This document shows, piece after piece, positions 24,443-33,862 of a stretch of 64,000 bases of DNA. Location: contig NZ_BEWM01000004.1 of NCBI RefSeq assembly GCF_002723935.1, positions 124,001 to 188,000 of the forward strand, read 5' to 3'. Position 1 is the stretch's first letter, and each line of letters starts with the position of its first letter. The stretch is from Gluconobacter cerinus (GTDB taxonomy: Bacteria; Pseudomonadota; Alphaproteobacteria; Acetobacterales; Acetobacteraceae). Both the position numbers and the translations under genes were made by a program. The notes beneath the pieces were generated by a model. That model was not told the DNA's origin. It did not search any database and saw nothing but the letters and a program-made list of their open reading frames with translations.

Positions 24443-24990
24443 GGTTACGAGACTGGGCACTTGATGACAGATGCTATGCCGTTCGGCTGGGAGCGTCCCT
24501 GATGGGAGTGAAGCTGCCTACGGTCACGGATGATAGTGCCTTGGAAAGTGGCCCGGCCCTTGAACTCGTCGACGATGTTCTTCATGGCTCGTTAGATATC
24601 CTGAAACGGCTCGTAACGCTTCCAGACGTCCTGCAGGAATGGAATTCCGGAACGGACGCAATGACGTGGGCAGCGAACGCCTTGGACAGCTTTTCCATCA
24701 TGCGCAGGACGGTCATGCTGGCGTCTCTTCCTGTTGAAAATCCCGCCCAGCTCGCGATGCCATTGATGGGCGAGATTGAAGATCGGCTTGCAGAGAACCG
24801 CTTGGACGGTCGATGCTGGGTGTCAGGGGATCATCCAGGAGTTGCCGACATCATGCTGTTTCCAGTTGTTGCCTTGAGCCAGGACCTTGAAGTTCCTTTG
24901 GATCTTTATCCGGCAGTTCGGAACTTCATGAGGCACTTCAAGGCGCTGCCTGGGTTCATAACGATGCCGGGAGTGCCGGAATGTCACTGA
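24439..24990 (+). CDS. Glutathione S-transferase-like protein (NdmE-like)
   Basis: 183 residues. The N-terminus (RLRDWALDDRCYAVRLGASLMGVKL) follows the thioredoxin-fold start of GSTs but is shortened. The C-terminal half has the GST helical signature: SGDHPGVADIMLFP, then YPAVRNFMRHFKALPGF. The ATG at 24439 overlaps the Rieske stop. In the caffeine pathway the GST-like NdmE is a structural member of the NdmCDE complex, so a scaffold role is likely here (inference). A glutathione-dependent catalytic role cannot be excluded, but the truncated N-terminal domain argues against it. Its end overlaps the start of the next gene by ten bases. Confidence 0.75.
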   Translation: MRLRDWALDDRCYAVRLGASLMGVKLPTVTDDSALESGPALELVDDVLHGSLDILKRLVTLPDVLQEWNSGTDAMTWAANALDSFSIMRRTVMLASLPVENPAQLAMPLMGEIEDRLAENRLDGRCWVSGDHPGVADIMLFPVVALSQDLEVPLDLYPAVRNFMRHFKALPGFITMPGVPECH

Positions 24991-26084
24991 AAAATCCTCT
25001 GATGCTCCCGCGGCGTTCGGTACTGACTGCTTTGGGCAGCTCGCTTGTGATGCCGTCGGCTCTGAAGGCAGCGTCACGTCGTTTTGCGCCCATTCGGGAA
25101 GAGGATCTTCTGATTGGCTTTGGGCACACCAGCCCCATCACTGACGGCGGATGGAGCCACGCTCATGATCTGGCGGTTCAAGCCGTCAAACGTGCCTATC
25201 CAGCCGTCAAAACCCTCTTTGTCGAGAGCGTGCCTTACTCCGCAGATGCAACCCGCATCTTCCGCCAGTTCGTGGCGGAAGGAGCGCAGATGGTAATTTC
25301 CACGTCCAATTATGGAGACTTCATTCGCGACGTTGCGGATCGTGCTCCGGACGTTGCGTTCATGGAGTGTGATGGCCATGCTGTCAGCAATAATCTTGGC
25401 TGGTATTATATCACGCACTGGTACGCCAGTTATGTCATTGGTATCGCCGCAGCTCGTCTGAGCAAAACCGGCAAGCTTGGCTACGTGGCCTCTTTCCCGG
25501 TTCCTTCCGTCTATGCCAGTGCGAATGCCGTTCTCTTGGGTGCGCGCTCGGTGAATCCACAGGCGACGATGCGTGTTATCTCCATCAATTCGTGGTTTGA
25601 CCCGCAGGCTGCAACGGAAGCGGGGGCTGCTCTGGTAGACAGTGGCTGTGACTTTCTGTGCGGGATTATGGACGATCCGGGCTATCTGCGTGTCGCGGAG
25701 AAACGCGGCGTCTGGGCTGCGATGTGGAACACCGACATGCGTGAGTTCGGGCCCAATGCATATGTCAGCTCTGTCGTGCTGGATTTTGCTGACTATTATA
25801 TCCAGCAGGTGGGTGCCCGGATCCGGGGAGAGTGGGCGCCAGAGGGACGTTTTCTCACATTGGCCAAAGGCGTCGATCGGGATCGCTGGGGGCAGAATGT
25901 TCCTGAAGCTGTACAGAGAGAAGCTGACGCTGCGCGGGACCGGATGCTGGCTGGATGGTCGCCTTTTCAGGGGCCGATCTATGACTCTGAGGGAACGCTG
26001 CGGGTTCCAGCAGGCCATGTCATGACTGACATGGAGATGTATAACTGGTCGTGGCAGGTTCAGGGAGTGTCTGGTCTTGGCTGA
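24981..26084 (+). CDS. BMP-family ABC transporter substrate-binding protein (purine/nucleoside)
   Basis: A 367-residue periplasmic binding protein of the PnrA/BMP family, whose members bind nucleosides and purines. The N-terminus has a twin-arginine-like segment (PRRSVLTALGSSL) and a cleavable signal. Then come the family features: IGFGHTSPITDGGWSHAHDLA, FVAEGAQMVISTSNYG, GWYYITHWYASYVIGIAAA and GKLGYVASFPVP. It precedes the ATPase and two permeases in the same operon, which defines a complete importer. The overlap with the GST-like gene ties the importer to the oxygenase system. Confidence 0.88.
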   Translation: MSLKNPLMLPRRSVLTALGSSLVMPSALKAASRRFAPIREEDLLIGFGHTSPITDGGWSHAHDLAVQAVKRAYPAVKTLFVESVPYSADATRIFRQFVAEGAQMVISTSNYGDFIRDVADRAPDVAFMECDGHAVSNNLGWYYITHWYASYVIGIAAARLSKTGKLGYVASFPVPSVYASANAVLLGARSVNPQATMRVISINSWFDPQAATEAGAALVDSGCDFLCGIMDDPGYLRVAEKRGVWAAMWNTDMREFGPNAYVSSVVLDFADYYIQQVGARIRGEWAPEGRFLTLAKGVDRDRWGQNVPEAVQREADAARDRMLAGWSPFQGPIYDSEGTLRVPAGHVMTDMEMYNWSWQVQGVSGLG

Positions 26085-27663
26085 TGTCACGCATGCGTCA
26101 AACGCGCCTCCCGCTCATCTTGCAGCAGGAACACCGCCCATTCTGGAGCTGGTGAATATTGCGAAATATTTTCCAGGCGTCATTGCGAACGAAAATGTTT
26201 CCCTGAATGTGTTCCCCGGTGAAATTCACGCCCTGTTAGGAGAGAATGGTGCAGGGAAGTCCACACTGATGAACGTGGTAACGGGCCTGTACCAGCCCGA
26301 TGCCGGGGAGATCATCATTGATGGATATGGGACCACGTTTCCGGCCCCTGACGCTGCCATCGCTGCCGGGATTGGCATGGTTCACCAGCATTTTCGTCTG
26401 GTTCCCCGTTTTACAGTCGCTGAAAACCTCCATCTGGGTTGGTCTGAAACACCTCGGCGCCTTTCGGGGAAAGACATTGAAGAACGTGCCTCCGCACTTT
26501 CCAAGAAGTTTGGCCTCCCCATTACACCGTCGGCTGTTGTGTCTTCTTTGTCTGCGGGCGAGCAGCAGCGTGTTGAAATCCTTCGTGTTCTGTCTCGGGG
26601 CGCGCGGCTTCTTATCCTTGATGAGCCAACGGCTGTTCTCAGCCCCGTTGAAGTCGGCGAACTGTTTTCCGCCCTTCGTCGGTTTCGCTCCGAGGGAGGG
26701 GCCGTCGTTATCATCAGCCACAAGCTTGATGAGATCATGGCGCTTGCAGACCGGGTTTCCGTTCTGCGGCAAGGGCGACTGGTGGGCACGCATCAAACGT
26801 GCGATGTAACGCCTGACAGTCTCGTAACGGAGATGATCGGACGCCCTGTTACACTTGCAACTTCTTATCCACGGCAGTCTCCTGCTCCGGCAGGCGGTGA
26901 GGCTGAACCTCTGTCTCTGAAACAGGTGACGGTGCGGGATGCCGCAGGCGTAGTCCGTTTGGATGATGTCAGTCTCGCGCTTCGTCCGGGGGAAGTTCTG
27001 GGGATTGCAGGGGTGACGGGGAATGGCCAGCCCGAACTGGCAGAAGTCCTGACCGGATTGAAGGCGGCTGAGAGCGGGACGGTCTATTTGAATGGCAAGG
27101 CTGCCAATCGTGCAGACCCGGCAATGTTTGCGCATGCGGGTGTGGGTCACGTACCGGAAGACCGACTGAAACGTGCCCTGATGCCGGGGCTGAGCGTTGC
27201 GGAAAACATGGCACTTCGGGAGTATGACCGTCCGCCGATTGGCGGACGGTTCAGCTTCTCCATGGCGCAGGCGCGCAAATTTGCCCAGATGCTCGCAGAC
27301 AGGGCAGGGGTGAAGCTTCCGGGAACACAGGTGCAAATTCGCGGATTATCCGGCGGCAATCAGCAGAGGCTGGTTCTGGAACGTGAGATCAGGATTGCCA
27401 GTCATGTTCTGGTGGCCAGTTATCCCAGCCGTGGTCTGGACATCGGAGCTATCTCAGCCATGAGGGATATGCTCGCCCGTGCGCGTGACGCAGGTGTTGC
27501 CGTGGTTCTGATGTCAGAAGATCTGGATGAAATCTTTGCCCTGAGTGATCGTATTGCTGTTCTGTATGCAGGGCGCCTCATGGGGGTCATGGATCGTGCA
27601 GATGCAGATCGGGAAAGCATAGGTGCGCTCATGAGTGGCCGTAATCTGTCGGAGGCCGCATGA
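26077..27663 (+). CDS. Purine/nucleoside ABC importer ATPase (two fused nucleotide-binding domains)
   Basis: 528 residues with two ATPase domains. The first has Walker A GENGAGKST (55-63), signature LSAGEQQRVEILR and Walker B LLILDEPTAVLSP. In the second the Walker A is degraded (GVTGNGQPEL, no Lys), as is usual in this family, the signature is LSGGNQQRLVLERE, and the segment after Walker B reads SYPSRGLDIGA rather than the common QPTRGLDVGA. The TTG start at 26077 overlaps the binding-protein gene; no ATG lies in frame nearby. It overlaps the next permease gene by four bases. Confidence 0.9.
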   Translation: MADVTHASNAPPAHLAAGTPPILELVNIAKYFPGVIANENVSLNVFPGEIHALLGENGAGKSTLMNVVTGLYQPDAGEIIIDGYGTTFPAPDAAIAAGIGMVHQHFRLVPRFTVAENLHLGWSETPRRLSGKDIEERASALSKKFGLPITPSAVVSSLSAGEQQRVEILRVLSRGARLLILDEPTAVLSPVEVGELFSALRRFRSEGGAVVIISHKLDEIMALADRVSVLRQGRLVGTHQTCDVTPDSLVTEMIGRPVTLATSYPRQSPAPAGGEAEPLSLKQVTVRDAAGVVRLDDVSLALRPGEVLGIAGVTGNGQPELAEVLTGLKAAESGTVYLNGKAANRADPAMFAHAGVGHVPEDRLKRALMPGLSVAENMALREYDRPPIGGRFSFSMAQARKFAQMLADRAGVKLPGTQVQIRGLSGGNQQRLVLEREIRIASHVLVASYPSRGLDIGAISAMRDMLARARDAGVAVVLMSEDLDEIFALSDRIAVLYAGRLMGVMDRADADRESIGALMSGRNLSEAA

Positions 27664-28706
27664 GCGCCGTATCCCCTCGCACGCGTCTTACGGTTGTTCC
27701 GTCTCATCGTATTGCCGTTGGCCGCGGGCTCTCCATCCTTGCGGCTCTGGGCATTGTAGCAATCACGCTCGCCGCGATGGGACGATCTCCGATCGAACTC
27801 GCCGGGCTCGTCGTTCGATCGACCGTCGGGTCGCGCTTTGGCATTGAGGATCTCGCACTCTTCATGACGCCTCTGATGCTTACAGGGGCGGCAGTTTGGG
27901 TCGGGATCCGTGTCAATCTCTGGAATATCGGGGCGGAAGGGCAGCTTTATGCAGGTGCGACGGCAGCGACGGCTGTTGGTCTGTTCACGCATTGGCCCGC
28001 GATTGTCGCACTTCCGGCGATGGTTGTAGCTGGCGCTCTGGCGGGAGCGGCATGGATTTTTATTCCCGCTGCGGCCCGGGCCTGGCTTGGAGTCAGTGAA
28101 ATTGTTACCTCTCTTCTTCTGAACTTCGTGGCCTCGCTGCTTGTCTATTATCTGGCAACCGGACCGTGGGCTGATCGCGTGACTGGTGCTCTGGCCTCAA
28201 CTGAACGCCTGCATGTGGCACTTCCGGAACTCTGGGGAGCGGTTCATCTGGGGTTCTTGCTCGCATTGGGCATTGTTGTTGGCTTGGGAGTAGGCCTCGC
28301 GAAAAGCCGGTTTGGTTATGAAACGGCTGTGTGTGGCTCCAATCCTCAGGCTGCGCATTATGCTGGGATTAAGGTCGCTCCCCGTATTCTGGCTGTGCTG
28401 CTGTTGTCAGGCGCTTTGGCCGGGCTGGCTGGTGTGTTTGAAGTCGCGGGAACCGTTCACCGGCTTCAGGGTGGCCTTGCCAATAATTATGGATATCTGG
28501 GCATTGTCGTGGCGCTTCTGGCTCGTGGGTCGTGCTTTGCCCTTATTCCAGCAGCGCTTCTGATGGCACTGATTCTGGATACGGGGATTGTTCTCCAGAC
28601 AACCCAGATCAGTTCTTCCGCTGTTCTTGCCATTACCGGTCTGCTGGTCCTTGCCATCGCGGCCGGAGACGAGATGGCAGCCTATGTCCGTGTGAACAGG
28701 AACTGA
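27660..28706 (+). CDS. Purine/nucleoside ABC importer permease 1
   Basis: A 348-residue inner membrane protein with about nine or ten hydrophobic segments. VNLWNIGAEGQLYAGA is the signature of YufP-type permeases of the BMP importer family, and GVSEIVTSLLLNF carries the coupling-loop region. The ATG at 27660 overlaps the ATPase stop. Confidence 0.9.
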   Translation: MSAVSPRTRLTVVPSHRIAVGRGLSILAALGIVAITLAAMGRSPIELAGLVVRSTVGSRFGIEDLALFMTPLMLTGAAVWVGIRVNLWNIGAEGQLYAGATAATAVGLFTHWPAIVALPAMVVAGALAGAAWIFIPAAARAWLGVSEIVTSLLLNFVASLLVYYLATGPWADRVTGALASTERLHVALPELWGAVHLGFLLALGIVVGLGVGLAKSRFGYETAVCGSNPQAAHYAGIKVAPRILAVLLLSGALAGLAGVFEVAGTVHRLQGGLANNYGYLGIVVALLARGSCFALIPAALLMALILDTGIVLQTTQISSSAVLAITGLLVLAIAAGDEMAAYVRVNRN

Positions 28707-28708
28707 TC

Positions 28709-29644
28709 ATGGCACTTCTCAGCGACCTTCTTGGTCACGCCGTTCTGTCAGGCGGGGTTCTGGCGCTTGGTGCCCTCGGCGAAGTGATTGCCGAACGCGC
28801 AGGTGTTCTGAATCTCGGAGTGGAGGGGCTGATGTCCCTCGGGGCCGTCGTTGCAGTCATGACTGTGAACGCGACGCCTCATCCATGGCTGGGTCTGCTG
28901 GCAGCAGGACTGGTGGGTGGGCTGGGAGCAAGTGTGCTTGCGCTCTCCAGCGTTGTACTTCGTGCCAATCAGGTTCTGTGTGGCGTGGCGATCACCTTTC
29001 TGGGGCTGGGTCTTAGTTCTGTAATCGGGCGGTCCGTTGCCGGTGTTCCGGTCTCTGCTGTGTTCGAACCAGTCTCCATTCCGGTTCTGTCTGCCATTCC
29101 TGTTATCGGACCTGCCTTCTTTAGCCAGAATATTCTCGTTTACCTGATCTATCTCGTCTTTCCTGTCATGGCGCATTTCTGGCTGTTTCGGACGCGTTCG
29201 GGCCTGGATCTGCGGGCCGTGGGCGAAAATCCGGCAGCAGCAGACGCGGTTGGGGTGCCCGTCATGAAGTACAGAGCTCTGGCGGTGATTGTTGGTGGCG
29301 TTCTGGCCGGTGTGGCAGGCGCTGATCTGACGCTCGCCGTCGTACCTGTCTGGTCAGACGGGATGATCGCCGGACGTGGCTGGATTGCAGTGGCGCTGGT
29401 GATCTTCGCGGGATACCGCCCAATTGTTGCCGTCTTGTCCGGCCTACTGTTTGGGCTTGTAACGGCAGTAGGGTTCATGGGGCAGGCCAGAGGCTGGCCA
29501 GTTGCACCCGCAATCCTAAATACGCTGCCATATCTTGGGACAGTTGCCTGCATTATTGTGCCGATGCTGGCGTTCGCAAAACTGCGCTCTGCCATGGCGG
29601 CTCCCGCGGCGCTCGGGACGCCCTATTATCGAAGTGGAAGATAA
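28709..29644 (+). CDS. Purine/nucleoside ABC importer permease 2
   Basis: A 311-residue membrane protein of the YufQ type. ERAGVLNLGVEGLMSLGAV near the N-terminus and VGENPAAADAVGV in the second half are typical. The start at ATG 28709 lies two bases after the first permease gene; the frame stays open upstream inside that gene, but the family start is here. It is the last gene of the plus-strand purine operon. Confidence 0.9.
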   Translation: MALLSDLLGHAVLSGGVLALGALGEVIAERAGVLNLGVEGLMSLGAVVAVMTVNATPHPWLGLLAAGLVGGLGASVLALSSVVLRANQVLCGVAITFLGLGLSSVIGRSVAGVPVSAVFEPVSIPVLSAIPVIGPAFFSQNILVYLIYLVFPVMAHFWLFRTRSGLDLRAVGENPAAADAVGVPVMKYRALAVIVGGVLAGVAGADLTLAVVPVWSDGMIAGRGWIAVALVIFAGYRPIVAVLSGLLFGLVTAVGFMGQARGWPVAPAILNTLPYLGTVACIIVPMLAFAKLRSAMAAPAALGTPYYRSGR

Positions 29645-29662
29645 GCGAACCGGGTGTGGAGT

Positions 29663-29682
29663 GGGGCGCCAGCAGGCGTCCC
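29663..29682 (+). terminator. Possible terminator hairpin after the purine importer operon
   Basis: The arms GGGGCGCC (29663-29670) and GGCGTCCC (29675-29682) pair with one G-U wobble around AGCA. There is no immediate T-run. Confidence 0.35.
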
Positions 29683-29755
29683 AAACACTTTGGTTTGCAC
29701 CTTTTCCCCATAATCGCGTACTCTGTCTCTTCATTTAGGCATAGAGGGGAGGCTG

Positions 29756-30973
29756 ATGACAAACATTACGGCACTTATTGCAGACGCCGCAGTTTTTGTT
29801 TTTCTTCCATGGGTTGTGTGGAGGATACTGAAGAAAACAATACCGATTGTGGTTCTGCCAATACTTGTCGGTATATTGATTTCTGTCTGGCATATTCCTG
29901 TAAAATCACTTGGTATTCCATCTGTTTATGGAGGCGATATTGGCTGGGTTGCCGTTCTGGTTCTGGCGTTTACTGCCGGTCTTGAAATGTGGCAGTCCCC
30001 GGGAAGCGTGGCGGACGATCATGCCCTGCCAGCGCCGACATTGGGGCGTCTGCTAACGGGTGCGGCCGTTGCGCTGGGTGGTCCGCTTCTGGTGGGATCC
30101 ATACTCGCCTACGAATTTTTTCTGCCACTTCCCGGATGGCATCCGCCACATGCACAGCCTTGGGTCGCCGCAGCGTCTATCGGCCTGTGCATTGCCGTCA
30201 GTGCTTTGCCCGTTCTGATCGGCGTGGTGCGTGAGCTTAATCCGTCTCAACGTCCGTTGGGTCAGTTGGCACTTAAGCTGGCCGTTGTCGACGATGCTGC
30301 TCTCTGGATTGGTCTGGCAATGCTTCAGGTTGCCGAGCGTGGGACAGCTGCCCTCCATGGATGGACGGGCCTCGAAGTCCTCGCGATTGCGCTGCTGGTG
30401 GGACTGGCCGTTGCCGGAAACTGGGCTTCCCGTCATTTCAGGAATCCGCCTTCAGCTGTTATCTGGATTGCTGTGCCGATTTACCTTGCTGCCGGTTCGT
30501 GGGCCAGCATGCAGCTCGGTCTGCACGAATTGATTGGCGCTTACTTTGCTGGCGCGATCATGCCGCCGTCGTGGGTTCGGCGGTTGCCTGTTGAGAAGGT
30601 GGGAACGTTTTCACTCATCTGGCTCGCCCCGATGTTCTTTGGTCATAGTGGCCTGAATATCGATGGTGATGCTCTGACATGGCCCTCCGTGATCGCTTCT
30701 CTGTCACTCGTTGCAATCTCAATCGTGACGAAGATTTTGGCGGTCTATATTTACCCGCCTGCATCCGGCCTGAGCAGGCGTCAGGCGTTGAGCGTCGGTG
30801 TTCTGTTGCAGTGCAAGGGGCTCATGGAAATTGTTGCTGCAACGATTTTCCACGCTCAGGGCATGATTTCAGAGTTCGCTTTCGCATCTCTGATGGTTCT
30901 TGCCGTCATTTCCACGGTCCTGACAGGGCCCATGTTCAAGCTGGTCGCGCCCCGATCTTCTGCGGCGTCTTAA
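29756..30973 (+). CDS. Cation:proton antiporter (CPA2-type)
   Basis: A 405-residue membrane protein with about 11-12 hydrophobic segments. LTGAAVALGGPLLVGS, KLAVVDDAALWIGL (acidic residues in a membrane segment, as in the ion-binding region of this family) and LHELIGAYFAGAIMPP match the sodium/hydrogen exchanger domain. There is no TrkA-N or other cytoplasmic domain. The start at 29756 has a strong GGGGAGG nearby. The transported cation (Na+ or K+) cannot be assigned. Convergent with the aminopeptidase gene. Confidence 0.82.
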   Translation: MTNITALIADAAVFVFLPWVVWRILKKTIPIVVLPILVGILISVWHIPVKSLGIPSVYGGDIGWVAVLVLAFTAGLEMWQSPGSVADDHALPAPTLGRLLTGAAVALGGPLLVGSILAYEFFLPLPGWHPPHAQPWVAAASIGLCIAVSALPVLIGVVRELNPSQRPLGQLALKLAVVDDAALWIGLAMLQVAERGTAALHGWTGLEVLAIALLVGLAVAGNWASRHFRNPPSAVIWIAVPIYLAAGSWASMQLGLHELIGAYFAGAIMPPSWVRRLPVEKVGTFSLIWLAPMFFGHSGLNIDGDALTWPSVIASLSLVAISIVTKILAVYIYPPASGLSRRQALSVGVLLQCKGLMEIVAATIFHAQGMISEFAFASLMVLAVISTVLTGPMFKLVAPRSSAAS

Positions 30974-30984
30974 GGGCTTGAAGA

Positions 30985-31009
30985 GGAGAGGGGAATTAAT
31001 CCCCTCTCC
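30985..31009. terminator. Bidirectional terminator hairpin
   Basis: The arms GGAGAGGGGA (30985-30994) and TCCCCTCTCC (31000-31009) pair perfectly around ATTAA. The hairpin lies between the stops of the antiporter and aminopeptidase genes, which face each other. Confidence 0.7.
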
Positions 31010-31029
31010 ATAATCATTCTTCAAAGCAA

Positions 31030-33663
31030 TCAGTGATGCGTTGCCAGCCAGTCGTGGATTTGTTCCTGAGTGGCTTTAATAGCATCCTGACGGGCATTAA
31101 TCGTATTAACCGCTTTTGCTGTCGCGATTTTTGCACCTGTCGTTTTCGTTGACCACGGATCGTTCTGGAGGGCTTCAAGGACCTGTGGGTCATTGGAGTG
31201 TGCGGCGATCGAGGCCAGGAAGTCATCCTGTGACCAAGGAGCCAGATGCGTGCGAATATCTGCCTCATGCTCCTTCACCAGTTGCCACACCAGATCAGGA
31301 TTTTCGCTCGACGCTGCAATGACGGCCAGTGAGCGTGCAATCCGTCCGTTCGGGATGGCTCCGCTATAGGCGAGGGCCACGTTCTTGCGGATCAGATCCG
31401 GGTTAGTTGCGCTGGCAAGAGCGGCGAAGTAGCGCAGTTTGAGTTCTGTCGCCTGGGTGGTACGAACTTTGTCAGCCATGAAGTCATATGTCTGGCCATC
31501 CGCCGTCTTCATGGCAATGGTCGTAACAGCACCGACAAGATCGGGGCGGAGAGAGGCTGGGTTTGCCTTCCAGAGCGCAAAGCGACGCTTGGCTTCCGCA
31601 ATAACCTGCGGATCGTTGAATGTTCCGAGTGCGCTGATCACCGATGGCCGTAGCATCGTGTCGAGAACGTTCTCGTGCGGTTTTTCGTCCCAGCCCAAAC
31701 GCGCCAGAACCGGTGCCAGACGGCTGCGAGCATATGTCTGGAAGTCATCACGATCGGCATTGCCGATTTCGTACTGATCAATCGTTTCAAGGCGGCTGAT
31801 GATCTCTTCCAGAACCGCAATGTCGTTCTCATGCGCTGCGGTCAGGCTATCGACCAGATCCAGATAAGACCCAAGTTTGGCCTGTCCTGACCGGAAGAGG
31901 GCATACTGGTCCCCAAGCAGGTTGGCGCGATCAACGGGAGCAAATTTGCTGAGGGATGTTGCAAGGGCGCCGAGTGCGTTCTTGTCATAAGAAACACGAT
32001 AATAGCCGCTCTCGCCAAGATTGAGTTTGAAGGCCGTATCGCAACGGGGTGCTGTGATAGTGACGGGTTCAGTGCCCAGAACAAGGGTTTTTGTCGGAAG
32101 TCCTGGTCCGCCAGCCACAACCGGAACGCTCCATGTCAAAGGCTGAGCCTGCGGGTCATGGATTGTGAAGCGGCTCTGGGTGAGTGTGTAGGTGGCCTGA
32201 TCGTTCTGACAGAACGATGTGACGTTAACCTGCGGGATACCCGGCTGCTCCGTAAAGCTGCGCGCTACCTTGGCAACGTCTTCGCCGGAGGTGGAAGAAA
32301 GGGCATTCCACAGATCCTGACTGGTAGCATTGCCGAAGGCGTGTGCTTTCATGTAGGCCCGCATGCCATCACGGAATTTGTCTTCACCCAGCCAGCCTTC
32401 CAGCATCCGGATGACCAGCTCGCCTTTGCCATAGCTGATGCTGTCAAACGCTGAATTTGCTTCACTGACGTTGTGAATCGTCTGCTGGATCGGATGGGTC
32501 GTTGAAAGGGCATCAATGCCCATCGTTTCTTCGCGGGTCTCATGCTGGCGTGGCCAGATGTCCCACTGTGGGTTCAGCTTGTCCGTGACCTTGATTTCCA
32601 TCCAGGACGCAAAGCCTTCATTGAGCCAGATGTTGTTCCACCAGCCCATCGTCACGAGATCGCCAGACCACTGATGCGCCATCTCATGCGCAACGACTTC
32701 GTGAATCAGCTCGCGTGTTTTGGGTGTGCTGTTTTTTGGGTCAAACAGAAGCACATTGTCGATGTATGTGAGAGCGCCCCAGTTCTCCATCGCACCGGCC
32801 TGATAATTTCCTGGAATAGCCAGCATATCCATTTTCGGGAGAGGATATTTTACCCCGAAATAGCTGTTGTAATACGGCAGAATGCGCTGGGCTGACTCAA
32901 GAGCATACCGACCCTGTTCCTCAAGACCGGCTGGGGCATAAACACTCAGGGGCGTGCCATCAGCCTCTCCATGAACGGCTCCCATGTCACCGGCAATAAG
33001 TGCCAGCAGGTAGCTGGACATGCGAGGTGTTGGGGCAAAGGAAACGCGCTTGGTCTTCGTGTCCTGCTGCGTGGTGCCGATAATGGGCATATTGCTGACA
33101 GCAACATCATCAAACGGCAACGTCACATTCAGCTGGAAGCTGGCCTTGAATGCGGGTTCATCCCATCCGGGGAACATCCGGCGGGCATCAGCAACTTCGA
33201 ACTGTGTCACCAGCATGCGGCGTGCCTGACCGGTGGCTGACGTATAATCGTTGATGTAGAGGCCATTTGGCGTCTTGAGGATTGGGCCCGTGTAATTGAT
33301 GGAAAGAGTATGTGGGCCCTTGGGAACACGCTGTGAGAAATGCAGCGTGGCAGTTTCTGCAGCGTCATCCTGTGTGATGGTCGCATGCTGCGTACCATCC
33401 AGAACAGCACCAGACAGCTTCAGTCCGGCCTGATTGAGAACAATGTCCTGCGTATCTGTCAGGACCGTGACGTCGATGGTTTCCTGGCCCTTGAGGGTCA
33501 GATGCTCCGGGTCTGTTTCGAGATCGATGGCATAGGAGGCAGGAACAACAGTTTTGGGAAGTTGGCCTGGTGTCTGCTGGAAGGAAAACGTTCCTTCGGC
33601 ATGCGCCACCATGGCAAAGGGAAGACCGGCAAGAAGGGTGCTGAAAGCCAGAAGGCGGCGCAT
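31030..33663 (-). CDS. M1 family aminopeptidase, exported
   Basis: An 877-residue zinc aminopeptidase that removes N-terminal residues from peptides. The N-terminal signal peptide (cleavage likely after VAHA, about residue 22) places it in the periplasm, unlike cytoplasmic PepN. The exopeptidase motif GAMENWG and the zinc motif His326-Glu327-x2-His330 with Glu349 18 residues on (NEGFAS) are intact. A C-terminal ERAP1-like helical region fills the last 350 residues. The gene is a single-gene unit. Confidence 0.92.
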   Translation of the reverse strand: MRRLLAFSTLLAGLPFAMVAHAEGTFSFQQTPGQLPKTVVPASYAIDLETDPEHLTLKGQETIDVTVLTDTQDIVLNQAGLKLSGAVLDGTQHATITQDDAAETATLHFSQRVPKGPHTLSINYTGPILKTPNGLYINDYTSATGQARRMLVTQFEVADARRMFPGWDEPAFKASFQLNVTLPFDDVAVSNMPIIGTTQQDTKTKRVSFAPTPRMSSYLLALIAGDMGAVHGEADGTPLSVYAPAGLEEQGRYALESAQRILPYYNSYFGVKYPLPKMDMLAIPGNYQAGAMENWGALTYIDNVLLFDPKNSTPKTRELIHEVVAHEMAHQWSGDLVTMGWWNNIWLNEGFASWMEIKVTDKLNPQWDIWPRQHETREETMGIDALSTTHPIQQTIHNVSEANSAFDSISYGKGELVIRMLEGWLGEDKFRDGMRAYMKAHAFGNATSQDLWNALSSTSGEDVAKVARSFTEQPGIPQVNVTSFCQNDQATYTLTQSRFTIHDPQAQPLTWSVPVVAGGPGLPTKTLVLGTEPVTITAPRCDTAFKLNLGESGYYRVSYDKNALGALATSLSKFAPVDRANLLGDQYALFRSGQAKLGSYLDLVDSLTAAHENDIAVLEEIISRLETIDQYEIGNADRDDFQTYARSRLAPVLARLGWDEKPHENVLDTMLRPSVISALGTFNDPQVIAEAKRRFALWKANPASLRPDLVGAVTTIAMKTADGQTYDFMADKVRTTQATELKLRYFAALASATNPDLIRKNVALAYSGAIPNGRIARSLAVIAASSENPDLVWQLVKEHEADIRTHLAPWSQDDFLASIAAHSNDPQVLEALQNDPWSTKTTGAKIATAKAVNTINARQDAIKATQEQIHDWLATHH

Positions 33664-33862
33664 AACGATGCGTATCCTTAATCAGTCAGAATATTGAAGA
33701 AACAGCGTAACGCTTTGTTTCAATGGTGGCGCAAGGGTCGCACACTCGGTCCTGACATGAAAGTGGGAGGCAGGTTTGATGCGTCTGTCTCTGTAAACCA
33801 AGACCTCCCACCGCAGCCTGTATGACCACGATGGAAGTGTGTCTCGTGTTAGGGCGTGAATA
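33664..33862. other. Intergenic region, no gene supported
   Basis: About 200 bases between putA and the aminopeptidase gene, both on the minus strand. A 68-codon frame at 33682-33888 overlaps the end of putA and has no recognisable product. No clear terminator was found after putA. The part next to 33664 must carry the aminopeptidase promoter or leader. Confidence 0.4.
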
